Positions 53,536 to 64,000 of a stretch of 64,000 nucleotides of DNA are shown piece after piece. The stretch comes from Saccharomyces paradoxus. Its lineage: Eukaryota > Ascomycota > Saccharomycetes > Saccharomycetales > Saccharomycetaceae. The stretch lies in NCBI RefSeq assembly GCF_002079055.1, contig NC_047502.1, forward strand, positions 248,001-312,000, written 5' to 3'. Below the pieces are notes generated by a model, which was not told the DNA's origin, made no database searches, and worked only from the letters and a program-made list of their open reading frames with translations. Each line of letters starts with the position of its first letter. The first letter of the stretch is position 1. A program made the translations under genes and the position numbers.

Positions 53536-54297
53536 ATGGACTATAAAAATTTTGGAAGTAGTACCAGTAAAAAGTTTCAAGATGATACTCTAAACAGAGT
53601 AAGAAAAGAGCATGAAGAAGCCTTAAAAAAATTGCGAGAAGAAAACTTCAGTTCAAACACGTCAGAATTGGGAAACAGGAAGCCATACAAAGCACAGGAA
53701 AGAATGAGTCCGCCATTACATAGATTGTCTCCTGCAGATAAATCTGGCGATAGGAAAATGAAGAGCCCGCTAGACGATAAGCTTAGGAGGCAATTAAGGG
53801 AAGGCAATACGCGACTACCTCCTCCTCCATTTTCCAGCTATGGGGTACCCTCAAATAATCGATCTAATCTGGATAGAATAAGAAGGAGGACTAGCTCACC
53901 TGTAAGGACTGAGAGGTTTGCATCGCAAAATGTGATAGATGACCAAAGATTAGAAATAAAATATTTAGAACGGATCGTATATGACCAAGGCTCCGTCATT
54001 GATAATCTAACATCAAGAATTACGAGGCTAGAATCATTTATACTAGATTCGGTTTCAGACAGAGGAGATAAGAATTTTGCCTCTCTTGAGCACTCCCACT
54101 CATTTTCTGGGTTTCCCACCAACAAGACGTATGGTTTACAAATGGGTGGACCATATGAAAATGATATACCCTATCGAAGAAGCAGCGACAACGCCAATAA
54201 AGAAGGAACAAGGGCAGATCGATCGTCACAAATCCATATTGAAAATGAAAGCACGGAAGATATATTAAAAATATTATCTTCGTCTTTTCATAATTGA
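53536..54297 (+). CDS. SPC29: Spindle pole body component Spc29
   Basis: Inner-plaque protein of the spindle pole body that links Spc42 of the central plaque to the Spc110 C-terminus and is needed for duplication of the body. It is basic and mostly low in complexity, with a coiled-coil segment at about residues 138-172 ([21 protein letters not shown]). The 253 residues match the S. cerevisiae length. Several SP pairs could be sites for Mps1 or Cdk. Convergent with RNY1. Confidence 0.94.
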   Translation: MDYKNFGSSTSKKFQDDTLNRVRKEHEEALKKLREENFSSNTSELGNRKPYKAQERMSPPLHRLSPADKSGDRKMKSPLDDKLRRQLREGNTRLPPPPFSSYGVPSNNRSNLDRIRRRTSSPVRTERFASQNVIDDQRLEIKYLERIVYDQGSVIDNLTSRITRLESFILDSVSDRGDKNFASLEHSHSFSGFPTNKTYGLQMGGPYENDIPYRRSSDNANKEGTRADRSSQIHIENESTEDILKILSSSFHN

Positions 54298-54421
54298 ATT
54301 AAATAGATGACTAAATAATACCAGCACAATCGTAACTAATAACTCAAATATAGATATACGCATATCAATCTTCTCTCTTCAGAAAAGGGTACACAAAATC
54401 AGATTTCCAATCGGTAAACTT

Positions 54422-55726
54422 TTAATTTTTGGTAAATTTTAATTTGAATTCGTATTTCTTAGAACCTTGTTCACCATTTATAGAAAAAATAGGGCTTTGG
54501 TTCCTTCTCCTTGGATAAGTGTTACCGCCCCAGCTGTACTTACCAGAATAACCAATATATCCGTCTCCTCCTTTTGTTGAATCAAAATCGAATTGGCCTG
54601 CATCCTTAATGTTTCTGAATTTGCAAACCAATTCATTAGATGAAGACGAAATAACGTCACAAAACCCTTGGGTAGTCCTCAAATAGTAATTCCCATAAGG
54701 AGATTTAATCAACTCGTAATTTGCCGGTGTACCTTGACTCATCCAGTGTCCATTCTTGATCAGAAAACCTTGCATTTGATCGCCATTATTAATGTTCGAT
54801 AGACGAACGACTCCTCTGTATCCTTCTCCCTTATTGGGCCTTCTCCTAAAAGGTGGAACATAACCTTTTGGGAAAAATTTAATATTATCTTTCCTGCAAT
54901 TTGTTCGAACGGCAAGCGAATCCATAGGTACAAACATTTCGCTCAAAAGCGAACCCTTCAAATGGTGGTAGTACCATACTTCGTTTAAAGTATTATGTCT
55001 ATCACAACCGATGAAGACTTGCTTTCCTTCAAACTCTTTCCTGAGCGCAGCCTTTATCTGTTCCAAAGAATAAGAATTATCTACACTTGGTATAATGCCA
55101 TTTTTCTTCAGTGTTGCAAAAGTGTCCAATTTTTTAAATAGGTTATAAGTTATTCTAAAATAATCATATACCGCTCTTTTTTTGTCAACACTATTAGCTT
55201 CCCATTCAGCATAGCACTCTGGTCTAATTGTACTAATGCACGTGCCATGTTTATTAAATTCGTGTATCCATAGAGATTCATGGTTACCATTGTTACTCTT
55301 CCAATATAGATCCAAATATTCGAGCAGCCTTGTGCCTGGAATTTGTAGGGATGTATCATTATTATTAAATGTCTTGTCATGTAATAAGTAGTACACATCG
55401 TCAATTTGTAAAGACCTATTACAGAATTGTTGATAGCCACCGTGACAATTATCTGGCCATAATCCATGAATTGTAAATGAATCTAGAGGTCCTAGTTCGT
55501 TTACTAATTCGGTTTCATTTAAACCGTTTTTGCTTGGAAAGTAATTCCAGAATTGGGTTTGCAAAAATATCCCACCAGGATATTCAAAACAACATGAGTT
55601 GTTTATATCGGTTTTATTAGAACATGATAATGGAATGTTTATAGGGCAGTTTGGTTCTATGCCCTTATCTGCAACACTCGAAAAAATTGGCAATTGTAAT
55701 AAGCTGTGTAAGTTTTTCAGTAACAT
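54422..55726 (-). CDS. RNY1: Vacuolar RNase T2, Rny1
   Basis: T2-family ribonuclease of the vacuole, released to the cytosol under oxidative stress, where it cleaves tRNAs and promotes cell death. Both catalytic signatures are intact: CAS I FTIHGLWPD (His near 87) and CAS II WIHEFNKHGTC (near 158-168). Many cysteines and NxS/T sites suit a secreted glycoprotein. The C-terminal extension of about 110 residues is typical of yeast and fungal T2 enzymes. The ATG at 55726 gives 434 residues, as in S. cerevisiae; the longer frame begins with GTG. The N-terminus (MLLKNLHSLLQLPIF) is a short signal-like segment. Confidence 0.96.
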   Translation of the reverse strand: MLLKNLHSLLQLPIFSSVADKGIEPNCPINIPLSCSNKTDINNSCCFEYPGGIFLQTQFWNYFPSKNGLNETELVNELGPLDSFTIHGLWPDNCHGGYQQFCNRSLQIDDVYYLLHDKTFNNNDTSLQIPGTRLLEYLDLYWKSNNGNHESLWIHEFNKHGTCISTIRPECYAEWEANSVDKKRAVYDYFRITYNLFKKLDTFATLKKNGIIPSVDNSYSLEQIKAALRKEFEGKQVFIGCDRHNTLNEVWYYHHLKGSLLSEMFVPMDSLAVRTNCRKDNIKFFPKGYVPPFRRRPNKGEGYRGVVRLSNINNGDQMQGFLIKNGHWMSQGTPANYELIKSPYGNYYLRTTQGFCDVISSSSNELVCKFRNIKDAGQFDFDSTKGGDGYIGYSGKYSWGGNTYPRRRNQSPIFSINGEQGSKKYEFKLKFTKN

Positions 55727-56011
55727 TAGCACAGTACTGTAGTTTGAGATATCTTAAATAGTTAGCCCTGTAATAAATTGGAAGTTGAAGTGTTATTTCG
55801 AAATTAGCTATTTGCCTTTACTTTTCGATAGGTTTGCACTTTAAGGGGATATTCTAGGGAAAGCCTAGATAACGAAAATTTGTTGATCGGAATGCAAAAG
55901 AAGAATAGGAAGAAAAAGAGAACTGTATACTGCCCAAGGAGGACATGTGCGTTAGTGTAATTTACTATTGTAATGTTGAATGCATTGGTATTTAAGGACA
56001 TATATATGTAC

Positions 56012-57553
56012 TTATTGTTTCTTTTTCAATTTTCTTTTAGCGAAATCAAGTACTTGAGAATTACCTTCCTTCGAAATGAAAAATTTCTTCTTTTTGTCAT
56101 CTTTCCATAACAGAACGCCAATATCTTGAGCATATTGACTCAGTAAATTGTATTCTTGACTAGTCTCAAAATCAGAATAAAGCGAACCCTCATATGTTAT
56201 GACTCTATCTAACTCTAATTGCCATAATCTGATTTGATCCACGACGGTAGGAGGCAAAACTTGTAAAGGCTCCTTACAGTTGGGGTCCAGCTCTAATTTC
56301 TTTTCCAGCTTTTCTTCTGCCAACCTTCTCATTTGGGGATGTGCGTGCGTCTCCAAATAGGCAATGATTTGATCTGCAGTGATACCATTAGTCAGTGCTC
56401 TTCTTATAGATTCCCTTGTTATTTGGCCCAATACCATATTCACAAATCTTGCCTTTAAATGGACAAAAAGAGACAAAACCGCAATTTGCAAAGGTGAATT
56501 AGAATATGAATAAATCTTAAAATTTGTTTCTACAATTAACGAACCATCGGGTATATCTTGATTTTTTAGACCAGCTTTGTTCAAATCATCTGATGTAGTG
56601 ATATCTGTTGTAGATTTACCGTTGGCACCATCTTCATTTACTGACGGCTCTTCTCTATTCTGTCTCAGTACACTATCCATCGCATTGGAGGCAGATCTGA
56701 TTGTTTTGGTATCGGAGGTTAGCATTAAAGCTAATTTTGTTGGATAAAAGATGCTATCATTTGAATGCTTCTGGAATACCAAACCATAGTCTCTCATATC
56801 TTGTAACATAATCCTTTGTGTTTCGCTTAGTGCATCGATTTTGTAAGCCTTACCAACTTCTAGTGCGCCTAACATGAAGATAAAATGCAGGACATCGACC
56901 AAATCCATTTTAGATGTTTCAATCATTTTTAAGTATTGTAATAATAAAGTCCATAATTGGGAGTTGATTTCTTGTAAAAGAAATTGGAAACCCTCATTAG
57001 TGATTTTGAACTCTCCAGTGGAGTTTACCTCTTCCATAAGTTTACTGTGTTTCAAAAGGTTTAGTACCTTTTCAGATGGGATTTTAGCGAGTGGAGTGCC
57101 AACCATGAAATGTAATATTGTTTCCCATTTATTTGCTGAATATTCATCCAACAAGTCTAAGCTAACTACGTTATCCTCTACAACAATACCAAACGAATTT
57201 TGAACTTCCCCACCCGTTAATGCGTTTCTCAGGCTAATTTTGAACGTCGGGTTCAGGTTGATCATCAAAGTACCAGAAGATTTGTTTGGTATAAGAAGAT
57301 GCAAAGACTTCATCGATTTTATTGCATCTTGAAACTGCAATTTACCATTAGAATTAACCCATTTATCCAAATCTAACAGAGGTACTTCATTTTCGTTAAA
57401 AACCATTGCCATAATAAAAAATTTAGCTAATGGTGGTAAAATTCTATAGATAGCCAGACATGTGGCTGGTGAGGTATAAAGCCTATTTTGCACTTGCTGA
57501 GGAATTTCTTCCAAATATTGAGTGACCGAATGCTTCAAGGAATAGTCACTCAT
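56012..57553 (-). CDS. TFB2: TFIIH subunit Tfb2 (p52)
   Basis: Core TFIIH subunit that anchors and stimulates the Ssl2/XPB ATPase in transcription initiation and nucleotide excision repair. The 513 residues equal the S. cerevisiae length. The N-terminal part carries p52 family helices (LAIYRILPPLAKFFIMAMVF). The conserved C-terminal block, QIRLWQLELDRVITYEGSLY, pairs with Tfb5. No oddities. Followed downstream on the same strand by RNY1. Confidence 0.96.
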   Translation of the reverse strand: MSDYSLKHSVTQYLEEIPQQVQNRLYTSPATCLAIYRILPPLAKFFIMAMVFNENEVPLLDLDKWVNSNGKLQFQDAIKSMKSLHLLIPNKSSGTLMINLNPTFKISLRNALTGGEVQNSFGIVVEDNVVSLDLLDEYSANKWETILHFMVGTPLAKIPSEKVLNLLKHSKLMEEVNSTGEFKITNEGFQFLLQEINSQLWTLLLQYLKMIETSKMDLVDVLHFIFMLGALEVGKAYKIDALSETQRIMLQDMRDYGLVFQKHSNDSIFYPTKLALMLTSDTKTIRSASNAMDSVLRQNREEPSVNEDGANGKSTTDITTSDDLNKAGLKNQDIPDGSLIVETNFKIYSYSNSPLQIAVLSLFVHLKARFVNMVLGQITRESIRRALTNGITADQIIAYLETHAHPQMRRLAEEKLEKKLELDPNCKEPLQVLPPTVVDQIRLWQLELDRVITYEGSLYSDFETSQEYNLLSQYAQDIGVLLWKDDKKKKFFISKEGNSQVLDFAKRKLKKKQ

Positions 57554-57747
57554 TATATTGTTTACTTCTTCCCTTTGATGGTTGTTTTCAATGCTGAGCT
57601 ATTGATATTGCGCTCTGGCGATGAAATTTCAATTATGTGTGAATATATGATTCTGCGTAATTTGCGCTACAAAAAAAATTTACCTTCGTTTTTTAATAAT
57701 CGCGTACCTAGTAGAAATGCAAGATGAATGAATGCTTTACGCTTACT

Positions 57748-58416
57748 TCACTGTGGGAAGATTAAGTTATAATCAAGTTTTAACCTAATGCATAGTTCTG
57801 CCATGCCAAACTCTTTCCCCTCGCAGTCAAGCAGCACCTTATTTAGTTTCTCCAACTCCGCTATTTTATTTTTTTCCAACTCTTTCAGCTGTTCATTCAT
57901 TTGACTTTCCCACTCTTGTTGCTCAACTTTTGAAAGTTGCTTAAATTCTTCACTTTCCTTTATATCATAAATTTGATCTTCCATACCGCTGTCAATCTGA
58001 TATTCCAATCTCCTCTTTTTTGCCTCCATTTCCTTTTCTAGAAAGTCTTTATAGCCGCCCATTCTATTAATTTTAATTAAGGTAGAATTTAATATGAAAG
58101 AAAGTTCCATCTCACAAATTGTTCTCCATTTTTCTATGGATTTCCTGTTTTCCGTAATCTTATTTTCACTGAGAATTTTACAAGCCTGCTGTAAGTGGTT
58201 ATTTTCTTGTCTGAGAATAGTAAGTTGCTTCGTCAACTCCCTATTTTGTATTGAAATCTCCTTCTGGTTCGCATGCTTCTTCAACTCCTTAATACCACTT
58301 TTACCGACCCGATGGTTATTAAAGTCCTTTTTTGCATGAGAATGGTTATTACCGGCGTTTTCTTCTTCGTTTACCAAAGTTTTGTCCTTGTCTAGCCACT
58401 CTTCTTGATCGTGCAT
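57748..58416 (-). CDS. MEI5: Meiotic recombination protein Mei5
   Basis: Meiosis-specific partner of Sae3; together they load Dmc1 recombinase onto single-stranded DNA (Swi5-Sfr1 type complex). The protein is charged and mostly helical, with a coiled coil at about residues 45-85 (KEISIQNRELTKQLTILRQENNHLQ). The C-terminal Sfr1-like half ends CIRLKLDYNLIF. The 222 residues equal the S. cerevisiae length. A URS1-type site lies about 120 bp upstream. Divergent from VPS30. Confidence 0.94.
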   Translation of the reverse strand: MHDQEEWLDKDKTLVNEEENAGNNHSHAKKDFNNHRVGKSGIKELKKHANQKEISIQNRELTKQLTILRQENNHLQQACKILSENKITENRKSIEKWRTICEMELSFILNSTLIKINRMGGYKDFLEKEMEAKKRRLEYQIDSGMEDQIYDIKESEEFKQLSKVEQQEWESQMNEQLKELEKNKIAELEKLNKVLLDCEGKEFGMAELCIRLKLDYNLIFPQ

Positions 58417-58859
58417 AACTGCTAACTTATCGTAATCTGGCGATTTTCTTAGAAAGGATATGTGATATGGATGAAGCCGTAAGAAATCCAGTTTGTTGTT
58501 TTCTCTCCTATTTATGCGGGAGATATGTCGAAGTTTGGGCGGCTAATCCTTTTTCCGCGGCTGATATTTAAATAGAATGAACACTTTCAAGCAGAACGTT
58601 GATACATAAAAAGTCAGTTTACTAGAGACACTTGGCCTGAATCAGGGATATTTCAATCAACTATCGAGTGTCACCAGCTATTAGCATGATTGAACTAGAT
58701 ACCTCTTTCGCCTCCATTAGTAGCATATTTCAAGTGTCACCCGCCTTCTGGTCTTAAGTTCTTATTGAAGTACAAGGGTAGCGATATGAAAGCACATTAC
58801 ATAGTCCAATTACATTTTATCGCAGTAACCATTCTCACAAAGACTTCCCAGGAACGAAC
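58417..58859. other. Divergent MEI5/VPS30 intergenic region
   Basis: 443 bp. Besides URS1 and a nearby CCGCGG (58555-58560), nothing was recognised. Confidence 0.45.
58537..58545 (+). promoter_or_regulatory. URS1 (Ume6) site upstream of MEI5
   Basis: GGGCGGCTA matches the Ume6-bound URS1 core GGCGGCTA, 121-129 bp before the MEI5 ATG. URS1 represses early meiotic genes in mitosis and activates them with Ime1 in meiosis. MEI5 is a known early meiotic gene, so function is likely. Confidence 0.7.
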
Positions 58860-60533
58860 ATGAAGTGCCAGACGTGTCACTTGCCTCTGCAACTGGACCC
58901 GTCTTTAGAAGGTCTTAGTTTAACCCAACGAAATTTACTACTTTCACATAATTCAATTACTGCTGCAACGAATGAAAATACCATTTCCAACAAGGGAATT
59001 GAAGCTCACAATAACCGTGCACCTCAAATACCGAAAGAAAGGCTAAGGCGATTAGGAGAGATTCAGAACATAAAAGATCTGAATTTGATAGACGATAAAC
59101 TGACCACTGATTCGTTTGTTTTTCTTAACCACGATGAAGATGATAGTGCTAACATTACGAGCAATAGCAGAAATGATCAAGATTATGGAAATGCAAACGG
59201 AGATGGCAACAAAAAGGTTAATAGTGATGCTTTTGATGGAAACAGCACCTTTCGAGATCACGACGAAGAGGAACAAGAAGCCACAGATGAAGACGAAAAC
59301 CAACAAATACAATTGAATTCCAAGACTTTGTCCACACAAGTCAATGCAATGACCAATGTATTTAACATTCTGTCATCTCAAACAAACATAGACTTTCCTA
59401 TCTGTCAGGATTGCTGTAATATCTTGATAAACAGACTAAAGAGTGAGTACGATGATGCAATAAAAGAAAGAGATACCTACGCTCAATTTTTATCCAAGTT
59501 AGAAAGCCAAAACAAGGAAATATCAGAAAGTATTGAAGAGAAGCAGTATTCAGATAATCTTTCAGAAAACGAAAATTTAAAAAAGGAGGAGCAAAGACTT
59601 TTAGAGCAGCTATTGCGTTTGGAAATGACAGATAATGATTTAGATGGAGAGCTAATTCGTTTACAGGAAAAACGGGTTCAACTAGAAAATGAGAAACTTC
59701 AAAAACTGAGCGATCAGAATTTAATGGATTTAAATAACATACAATTCAACAAAAATTTACAGTCATTAAAGCTGCAATACGAATTGTCCTTGAATCAATT
59801 GGACAAATTGAGGAAGATCAATATTTTCAACGCTACTTTCAAAATCTCACACAGCGGTCCCTTTGCCACTATAAATGGATTGAGATTGGGCAGTATACCG
59901 GAAGCGGTGGTACCTTGGAAAGAAATCAATGCAGCACTGGGCCAATTGATTCTTTTGCTAGCTACCATAAATAAAAATCTAAAGATAAACTTAGTAGACT
60001 ACGAGTTACAACCAATGGGTTCATTTTCAAAAATTAAAAAAAGAGTAGTCAACAGTGTCGAATATAACAATTCCACTACGAATACTCCCAGTGATTGGTT
60101 GATCCTACCTGTCTACTATGATGAGAATTTCAATTTGGGGAGAATCTTCCGCAAGGAAACGAAGTTCGATAAATCGTTAGAAACAACATTAGAAATAATA
60201 TCACAAATTACTCAGCAGCTTTCTACGATAGCGTCATCATTGCCGTCTCAAACTACCCCTGCAAGCCAAGATGGATCTTCAATAGATAACAGAAATGACA
60301 CTGAAAATTGTACTTCCATTCTCGAATTACCCTATATCATGAATAAGGACAAGATCAATGGATTATCCGTCAAATTGCATGGTAGTGGTCCCAATCTTGA
60401 ATGGACAACGGCTATGAAGTTTTTATTAACGAATGTAAAGTGGTTGTTAGCGTTCTCTTCCAATCTATTATCCAAGTCAATTACTTTAAGCCCTACAGTG
60501 AATCATAATGATAATACAGTCAACAGTAACTAA
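58860..60533 (+). CDS. VPS30: Beclin-1 orthologue Vps30/Atg6
   Basis: Subunit of the Vps34 PI3-kinase complexes I (autophagy) and II (endosome-to-Golgi sorting). The N-terminus has CxxC pairs (MKCQTC; CQDCC near residue 180) and an acidic disordered stretch. A long coiled coil covers about residues 190-320 and pairs with Atg14 or Vps38. The C-terminal BARA domain starts near 320 (FNATFKISHSGPFATINGLRLG) and keeps the aromatic region near the end. The 557 residues equal the S. cerevisiae length. Confidence 0.97.
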   Translation: MKCQTCHLPLQLDPSLEGLSLTQRNLLLSHNSITAATNENTISNKGIEAHNNRAPQIPKERLRRLGEIQNIKDLNLIDDKLTTDSFVFLNHDEDDSANITSNSRNDQDYGNANGDGNKKVNSDAFDGNSTFRDHDEEEQEATDEDENQQIQLNSKTLSTQVNAMTNVFNILSSQTNIDFPICQDCCNILINRLKSEYDDAIKERDTYAQFLSKLESQNKEISESIEEKQYSDNLSENENLKKEEQRLLEQLLRLEMTDNDLDGELIRLQEKRVQLENEKLQKLSDQNLMDLNNIQFNKNLQSLKLQYELSLNQLDKLRKINIFNATFKISHSGPFATINGLRLGSIPEAVVPWKEINAALGQLILLLATINKNLKINLVDYELQPMGSFSKIKKRVVNSVEYNNSTTNTPSDWLILPVYYDENFNLGRIFRKETKFDKSLETTLEIISQITQQLSTIASSLPSQTTPASQDGSSIDNRNDTENCTSILELPYIMNKDKINGLSVKLHGSGPNLEWTTAMKFLLTNVKWLLAFSSNLLSKSITLSPTVNHNDNTVNSN

Positions 60534-61168
60534 ATAGTTCATATAAATGCATTTTTTCGTGAACGAGGTAAAGAAGAAAATTCTTTTCCACTTGAGAGGT
60601 ATGTAATTACTTAGGAACTTATTCTTTGATCACTTTTTTCTTCCTGCGTGCGGTGTCAAATATTTCTATGCATTTCTTTTGGCTTTTCATGAAATGATAT
60701 ATCAGATGTCAACAATTCTAGGCCTGATATAACATTAAACCATTTTCCACCTGTACATAAACAACACCTCCTTCAGCAATGAATATTAAACTATGAAACC
60801 CCTGAAATAAGTAAACCATTTCCTTTTTTTTCAGACATACTCCATGTCTTTCCTTCTCTATAAAAACAAAGGGTTTCCAAAATATCTACTCCGATAAACG
60901 ATAAAACTCAGCGGCATAGGATTGGAGACAAAAACATATAAAGAAAAAAAGAAATAAAAAAGGAAGAAAGCAGCAGAATAAAGGGAATTTGATAGCGATG
61001 GAGCACCAAATCAAGGTTTGAAGTAGCGTAAAAAAATCAATTCATCTCATAATAGATGCACAAAACGTATTTCTGGATAGTAAACGAAGGGATTAAAAAT
61101 TTTTTTTTTAAAAAAAGCAAAAAAATTAAAGGAGTTCTATATTTGAATTACTCTTACTCTATTTCTGC
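60534..61168. other. Convergent VPS30/DBP1 3' region
   Basis: 635 bp between stops, very AT-rich with long A and T runs at 60950-61130. No gene, RNA gene or notable repeat was recognised. Confidence 0.45.
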
Positions 61169-63025
61169 TTACCACCATGAAGCATTGCTATTTCCAAAGC
61201 CGCTTTTTTCATTATCATTTCTAAATCCACCTCCGCTAGAACCCCAATTCGATGTCCCAGTATTTCTTGGCCTCGTACTTCCAAAGGAGCCATTTCCCCC
61301 ATGCTTACGGTAGTCCCTTGAACCGTTGTTACGGCTATTGAAAAAACCTCCACCTCCCCTAGTTCTACTGCCTCTTGAATTTTGTCTTGACAGGTCACTT
61401 AAAAACGTGGGAACTTCTTGGTTAGCTTCGTTTAAAATTTCGATCAAGCCTTTCACAATATTCTGGTTATTACTATTGAAAAATGAAGTAGCCACACCTG
61501 TGTTACCGGCACGGCCTGTTCTACCGATTCTGTGAACGTAATCATCAATGTCGGAGGGTAAATCATAATTAATGACATGTGTGACATTCGGTATATCCAA
61601 ACCTCTCGCTGCTACAGCTGTTGCAACCAGAATATCAGCTATGTTAGCTTTGAAAGCGGATAAGGCGCGTTCACGTTCAGCCTGTGTACGGTCACCATGG
61701 ATGGCTGTAGCTTTAAAATTTTGCATGATCAAGAAATCAGTTAGTTGATCGGCCATCCTTTTCGTTTCAACGAAGATCAATGTCAATCCCTTATGTTCCG
61801 CAGACAGTAAATCTAGCAACGCAGACTTTTTGTCCATGTCATCCACATATAATATTCTCTGCGTGATATTCTCTGAAGTGGAGCCAACTCTTCCTACAGA
61901 CAAAAAGATGTAATTGTCTAAGAAATCGCGGGCCAAATGCTGGATATCTACCGGGAATGTGGCAGAAAACATTAAGGTTTGCCTATTTCCAACGGAAGGC
62001 ATATCACATTCCTCAACAATATGGCGAATTTGTGGTTCGAACCCCATATCTAGCATTCGATCTGCTTCATCCAAGACAAGGTATTTGATATTGGCCAAAG
62101 AAATTTTTCCACGTTCTAATAAGTCATTCAGCCGCCCTGGAGTAGCCACCAGTAAGTCACAACCGCGGTCGACTTCCCTCATTTGGTTACCGATTGGCGC
62201 ACCACCATAGACGACGCATGGTCTAACCCACGACCTGTACGTAAATTTTCTTGCCTCTTCAAAAATTTGGGTGGCTAATTCCCTAGTTGGTGCAAGCACT
62301 AAAGCGGATGGGTATCCTTTTCTAGAATAAAAGCTCTGAGCCTTCTCAGGTACTGGGGAGGGACCAGATCTGAATAATTCCGTAAACAGCGGAAACAAAA
62401 ACCCACCTGTCTTACCTGAACCTGTTTGGGCGCATGCCATCAAATCCCTACCTTTGGTAACTATGGGAATAGAATATTTTTGAACTGGAGTAGGTTTGTT
62501 GAAACCAGCTAGTTTGATATTCTCCATTAACAGTGCATCCAGAGGAGGAGAGCTGAACTCTAATATTGGTTCGGGAACGTCTTTACCAGACGCGTCTACG
62601 GGAATATCATCGTAATTATCAAACTTGATACCAGATGAATGGTAATCTGGATCCTCATGTACGCCAAACAATTCGGCCTCTAATCTCGCATTCTTGGGTC
62701 CAGGTATATGCTTGCCATCTACCCATCTGCTTCCAGATGACTTGTAACCACCTGAGCTGCCTCCGCGGTTATAGTTTGTACTCGCTCCTCCATTTCTTTC
62801 CTTAGAAAAGCCAAAAAAACCGCCATTGTCCCCAGCTTGCCTTCCGGTACGCCTAAAAAAATCTCCACCTGGGGCCTTCTCTTCTTTTTTGGTGATAGTT
62901 CCCTCAAATGTTTGTTTTCCCCTACTTCTTAAATGTGGTGGGACATACGAGGGTTTGCCGCCATCATCACCATTTTCTTTGCTGTTGATACTTAATTTAG
63001 CTACTTTCTGAGGCAAGTCTGCCAT
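61169..63025 (-). CDS. DBP1: DEAD-box RNA helicase Dbp1 (Ded1 paralogue)
   Basis: ATP-dependent RNA helicase that helps 40S subunits scan mRNA leaders; it is a low-expression partner of Ded1 and is induced in meiosis. All motifs are intact: AQTGSGKT (about residue 199), PTRELA, TPGR, DEAD (about 319), [13 protein letters not shown] and HRIGRTGR. The N-terminus is Gly/Ser/Asn-rich after VPPHLRSRG, which includes an eIF4E-type contact region. The C-terminus is RGG/FGS-rich and ends NASWW, a Ded1/Dbp1 hallmark. The ATG at 63025 gives 618 residues; the longer frame begins with GTG. Divergent from MRP51. Confidence 0.97.
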   Translation of the reverse strand: MADLPQKVAKLSINSKENGDDGGKPSYVPPHLRSRGKQTFEGTITKKEEKAPGGDFFRRTGRQAGDNGGFFGFSKERNGGASTNYNRGGSSGGYKSSGSRWVDGKHIPGPKNARLEAELFGVHEDPDYHSSGIKFDNYDDIPVDASGKDVPEPILEFSSPPLDALLMENIKLAGFNKPTPVQKYSIPIVTKGRDLMACAQTGSGKTGGFLFPLFTELFRSGPSPVPEKAQSFYSRKGYPSALVLAPTRELATQIFEEARKFTYRSWVRPCVVYGGAPIGNQMREVDRGCDLLVATPGRLNDLLERGKISLANIKYLVLDEADRMLDMGFEPQIRHIVEECDMPSVGNRQTLMFSATFPVDIQHLARDFLDNYIFLSVGRVGSTSENITQRILYVDDMDKKSALLDLLSAEHKGLTLIFVETKRMADQLTDFLIMQNFKATAIHGDRTQAERERALSAFKANIADILVATAVAARGLDIPNVTHVINYDLPSDIDDYVHRIGRTGRAGNTGVATSFFNSNNQNIVKGLIEILNEANQEVPTFLSDLSRQNSRGSRTRGGGGFFNSRNNGSRDYRKHGGNGSFGSTRPRNTGTSNWGSSGGGFRNDNEKSGFGNSNASWW

Positions 63026-64000
<975 letters not shown>

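Noticed and set aside
55727-55732. Longer N-terminus of RNY1
   Set aside because: The added codons begin with GTG. The same holds for PRP46 (4246), the YPL150W-type kinase (4873), ISU1 (TTG at 34286) and DBP1 (63046). In each case the first ATG restores the family length.

Overview
This 64 kb window is nuclear DNA from a budding yeast of the Saccharomyces sensu stricto group. Genes lie tightly packed on both strands. Three genes carry spliceosomal introns with yeast signals (GTATGT donors, TACTAAC-type branch points). Every protein recognised matches a gene of the left arm of S. cerevisiae chromosome XVI, in the same order from RAD53 to MRP51. The proteins differ from remembered S. cerevisiae sequences by a few per cent in conserved genes (ODC1) and far more in loose regions (COX11 N-terminus, POC4). 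A sister species is therefore more likely than S. cerevisiae itself, but I cannot say which one.

Layout. 1-13 kb: RAD53 (cut by the left edge), RRD2, PRP46, a YPL150W-type kinase, ATG5, PPT2, PXA1. 13-20 kb: NOP53, KES1, POC4, the spliced U3 snoRNA gene SNR17B, and spliced RPL33A. 20-38 kb: FRK1, MKK2, UME1, SPP1, GIP3, ISU1, ODC1, RDS2. 38-50 kb: COX11, RPL5, SPO19, spliced TAF14, TBF1, HHO1, NAN1. 50-64 kb: KAP120, SPC29, RNY1, TFB2, MEI5, VPS30, DBP1, MRP51 (cut by the right edge). That is 34 protein genes and one snoRNA gene. I saw no tRNA gene, Ty element or solo LTR, and no CRISPR array.

Themes. Ribosome production recurs: U3, NAN1 (a protein of the processome that U3 organises), NOP53, RPL5, RPL33A and the importin KAP120. 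TBF1, a known regulator of snoRNA promoters, is encoded here, and a Tbf1-type motif lies in the SNR17B promoter. Two autophagy genes (ATG5, VPS30), three mitochondrial biogenesis genes (ISU1, COX11, MRP51), two meiosis or sporulation genes (MEI5, SPO19) and four protein kinases are also present. Many intergenic regions hold readable control sites: MCB pairs (RAD53), Rap1 pairs (RPL33A, RPL5), PAC/RRPE (NAN1), URS1 (MEI5), MSE (SPO19), and a perfect ARS core between MKK2 and UME1.

The run KES1-SNR17B-RPL33A-FRK1-MKK2-UME1-GIP3-ISU1-ODC1 (and later DBP1) is one half of a whole-genome-duplication block whose partner in S. cerevisiae is on chromosome XV. I found no new multi-gene system. The least ordinary signals are an AGNN-capped hairpin just downstream of U3 (a probable RNase III Rnt1 site), a 23-bp palindrome between TAF14 and TBF1, a repeated 11-bp palindrome in the RDS2/COX11 promoter, and open in-frame AUG extensions upstream of RRD2, SPP1 and RDS2.
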